A stretch of DNA of 64,000 nt from an uncultured Psychroserpens sp. Its GTDB lineage: Bacteria; Bacteroidota; Bacteroidia; Flavobacteriales; Flavobacteriaceae. The notes below the pieces were generated by a model. It saw nothing but the letters and a program-made list of their open reading frames with translations, did not search any database and was not told where the DNA came from. Below, in pieces: positions 62,256 to 64,000 of the stretch. The stretch covers positions 1-64,000 of the forward strand of contig NZ_CANNDQ010000005.1 of NCBI RefSeq assembly GCF_947503375.1, in the 5' to 3' direction. The position numbers and the translations under genes are program-made. The first letter of the stretch is position 1. Each line of letters starts with the position of its first letter.

Positions 62256-63086
62256 TTAACCTTTTCTGTCTAAAGGAAAAAAGTTAGGCTCGTCGTTATG
62301 AAAATCATGTTGAATAAATTTCTGTGGATTAAGCCCTGAAAAATGTTTAAACTCTTTGATAAAATGTGATTGATCAGCATATTCGCATTGATAAGCGACT
62401 TGTGACCACTCAATTTTTTCTGACTTATAAATTTGTTGTAAAATTTCATTGAATCTTAAAATACGCTGATAATATTTAGGAGTGAGACCAACATATTTTT
62501 TAAATTGATTAATTAAATGCTTTTGTGTTTTTGAGTAGTTGTCAATAATCTTTCCGTAATTAGATACAGATTCTACTTGTAGTTTTTTTATAACTTCTAA
62601 TAATTCTTCTGGAGGTATTTTATTTGAATCATACCTCATGGTCAACCATTCTTCAGCACATTTGAATTTTTCAATTATTGATTGCTTATTTAATATAAAA
62701 GCTCTTAGTTCAAGTATTTCTTTACCTAAGATGTTCTCGGCAGGAACTATGCTCTCGTTCAATTCGTGAATTGGAAAATGAAAAAAGGGATAAGGCCCAA
62801 AAGGTTTAAACTGAATAACAAACATCTCAGAATTTTGATGTGCAGAGATCGAAATATGATTTTTATGCATCCCAGAGACCCAGACTTTACTATAACTCTC
62901 ATTGGGTTCTAATGTTTTATTGTCATAGGTATAGCGTTCAAAACCGTCTAATTCAAAAATAATATAGAGATGACCTGTTGGAATTACTCGTTCTACTGAG
63001 TGATCTGGCATGAAATCTTTAAAATGAAATACAGATTCTACATAAGTACTTAGAGGAGGATTTAGAATGTGAGCTTTAAATTTCAT
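62256..63086 (-). CDS. AraC family transcriptional regulator
   Basis: The 276-residue protein has an N-terminal DUF6597-like sensing domain (about 1-110; LSTYVESVFHFKDFMPDHSVERVIPTGHLYIIFELDG) and a C-terminal AraC helix-turn-helix (about 180-262; YGKIIDNYSKTQKHLINQFKKYVGLTPKYYQRI, then WSQVAYQCEYADQSHFIKEFKHFSGLNPQKF). It lies 66 bases upstream of, and in the same direction as, DUF1761-DUF4287, so it may control them. Confidence 0.88.
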   Translation of the reverse strand: MKFKAHILNPPLSTYVESVFHFKDFMPDHSVERVIPTGHLYIIFELDGFERYTYDNKTLEPNESYSKVWVSGMHKNHISISAHQNSEMFVIQFKPFGPYPFFHFPIHELNESIVPAENILGKEILELRAFILNKQSIIEKFKCAEEWLTMRYDSNKIPPEELLEVIKKLQVESVSNYGKIIDNYSKTQKHLINQFKKYVGLTPKYYQRILRFNEILQQIYKSEKIEWSQVAYQCEYADQSHFIKEFKHFSGLNPQKFIQHDFHNDEPNFFPLDRKG

Positions 63087-63167
63087 GAAATTGTTTATTG
63101 GAGTTGATACCGTTGTTTATTAAATGAATATAAAAACAAGTATATGTTATCAAATTACGAACAAAAA

Positions 63168-63200
63168 TTAAAGCCTCAAAATATAATTTTGAGGCTTTAA
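63168..63200 (-). terminator. rho-independent terminator after metK
   Basis: The stem TTAAAGCCTCAAAAT / ATTTTGAGGCTTTAA is followed on the minus strand by a T-rich tail. It ends the minus-strand metK gene 20 bases after its stop. Confidence 0.82.
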
Positions 63201-63219
63201 TTAATAAGTTTTCTAGGTG

Positions 63220-64000
63220 TTATATTCCAAAAGCAGCTTTAACTTTATCTACATAGTCTAATTTTTCCCAAGTAAATAATTCTACATCCATAGTAATAGG
63301 ATCACCATAAGGTTGATCAAAGGTTTTACTAATGGTTTCAGTTTCTCTTCCCATATGACCATAAGCTGCAGTTTCACTATACATAGGTTGACGTAATTTT
63401 AAACGCGATTCTATTGCTGCAGGACGCATATCAAAAATTTCAGTAATCTTATCTGCAATTTCACCATCTGTCAAGTTGAATGGACAAGTACCATAAGTGT
63501 CTACAAAAATTGAAGTGGGTTTAACCACACCAATGGCATAACTAACCTGAACTAAAATTTCATCACACACGCCAGCTGCTACCATATTTTTAGCAATATG
63601 CCTTGTGGCATAAGCTGCACTTCGGTCAACTTTACTAGGATCTTTACCAGAAAATGCGCCACCACCATGAGCTCCTTTTCCACCATAAGTATCAACTATG
63701 ATTTTTCGTCCAGTCAAACCTGTGTCTCCATGAGGGCCACCAATAACAAATTTTCCAGTAGGATTGATATGGTAAGTGATGTTGTCATTAAATAAGACTT
63801 GAATGTGTTCAGGCAAATTAGCAACAACTCTAGGAATCAGGATTTCTATGATATCTTTTCTAATTCGAGCAAGCATCTCGTCATCGCTTCCAAAGTCGTC
63901 ATGTTGAGTCGAAACTACAATAGCATCTATGCGTTGAGGTATATTATCGTCACTGTATTCTATAGTAACTTGACTTTTTGAATCAGGACGTAAATAAGTA
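63220..64000 (-). CDS. metK: S-adenosylmethionine synthetase, C-terminal part (runs off the right edge)
   Basis: The frame continues upstream of the first ATG to the window edge, reading [36 protein letters not shown], so the gene is 5'-truncated by the window and not by mutation. The visible 259 residues cover the middle and C-terminal domains: [47 protein letters not shown], then [27 protein letters not shown]. MetK makes S-adenosylmethionine from methionine and ATP. The catalytic N-terminal domain is outside the window. Confidence 0.97.
   Translation of the reverse strand, partial: TYLRPDSKSQVTIEYSDDNIPQRIDAIVVSTQHDDFGSDDEMLARIRKDIIEILIPRVVANLPEHIQVLFNDNITYHINPTGKFVIGGPHGDTGLTGRKIIVDTYGGKGAHGGGAFSGKDPSKVDRSAAYATRHIAKNMVAAGVCDEILVQVSYAIGVVKPTSIFVDTYGTCPFNLTDGEIADKITEIFDMRPAAIESRLKLRQPMYSETAAYGHMGRETETISKTFDQPYGDPITMDVELFTWEKLDYVDKVKAAFGI

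Noticed and set aside
1..64000. CRISPR arrays, insertion sequences and rRNA genes
   Set aside because: No regularly spaced repeats, transposase motifs with inverted ends, or rRNA sequences were found on reading the window.

Overview
This window is chromosomal DNA from a member of the Bacteroidota, almost certainly a Flavobacteriaceae (marine flavobacterium type). The evidence is: strong A+T richness; a PorP/SprF protein and a type IX secretion (T9SS) sorting-domain tail at the left edge; a short RpoD of the Bacteroidota type; promoters of the form TTTG...TAnnTTTG; SusC-like 'carboxypeptidase regulatory' domains; DUF5686, DUF6089, DUF2797 and GH3 proteins; and the order uppS-bamA-ompH-ompH-murI.

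Layout. 1-5430: end of a T9SS type B cargo gene, a PorP/SprF protein, a von Willebrand A lipoprotein on the other strand, and a LytS-type sensor kinase with its LytTR response regulator. 5466-14240: a gamma carbonic anhydrase-like protein, then a long minus-strand block for envelope building (nadK, DUF6089, uppS, bamA, two OmpH/Skp proteins, murI). 14330-20752: a plus-strand block with pdxJ, an alpha/beta hydrolase, a YwqK/MORN-TonB protein, a small membrane protein, and tig-clpP-clpX. 20990-32588: mixed housekeeping genes (PD40 protein, GH3, DUF2797, LysE exporter, rpoD-rpsU, AsmA-like protein, queuosine precursor transporter, a FolK-deoxynucleoside kinase fusion, two methyltransferases). 32711-35660: mutS and two tRNA genes (Gly-GCC, Leu-UAA) with a clear promoter and terminator.

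35894-44659 is the most accessory-looking stretch: an S41 peptidase, a second TPR sensor kinase/LytTR pair, two unrecognised proteins, a protein that closely follows the CdtB (cytolethal distending toxin nuclease) motif order, a class C beta-lactamase-like hydrolase and an AraC regulator. 44795-64000 returns to core genes: an alanine-rich repeat lipoprotein, waaA, a DegT aminotransferase, galE, lspA, fabD, a membrane-anchored dihydrofolate reductase, a small CBM48 protein, thyA, a NupC-type nucleoside transporter, a bifunctional nuclease, etfBA, pdhB, a DUF5686 outer-membrane protein, small DUF proteins, an AraC regulator, and metK running off the right end.

The item most worth follow-up is the CdtB-like gene at 41530-42306. 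It has no CdtA/CdtC-like lectin genes beside it and sits behind an unrecognised 288-residue protein, with a long terminator-like hairpin between the two. Secondary points are two PurR-box-like sites upstream of the DHFR gene, two domain fusions in folate/nucleotide metabolism, and a frameshifted exported mini-gene after thyA. No CRISPR array, insertion sequence, prophage or rRNA gene was seen. All functional calls are from reading the sequence; no database search was run.
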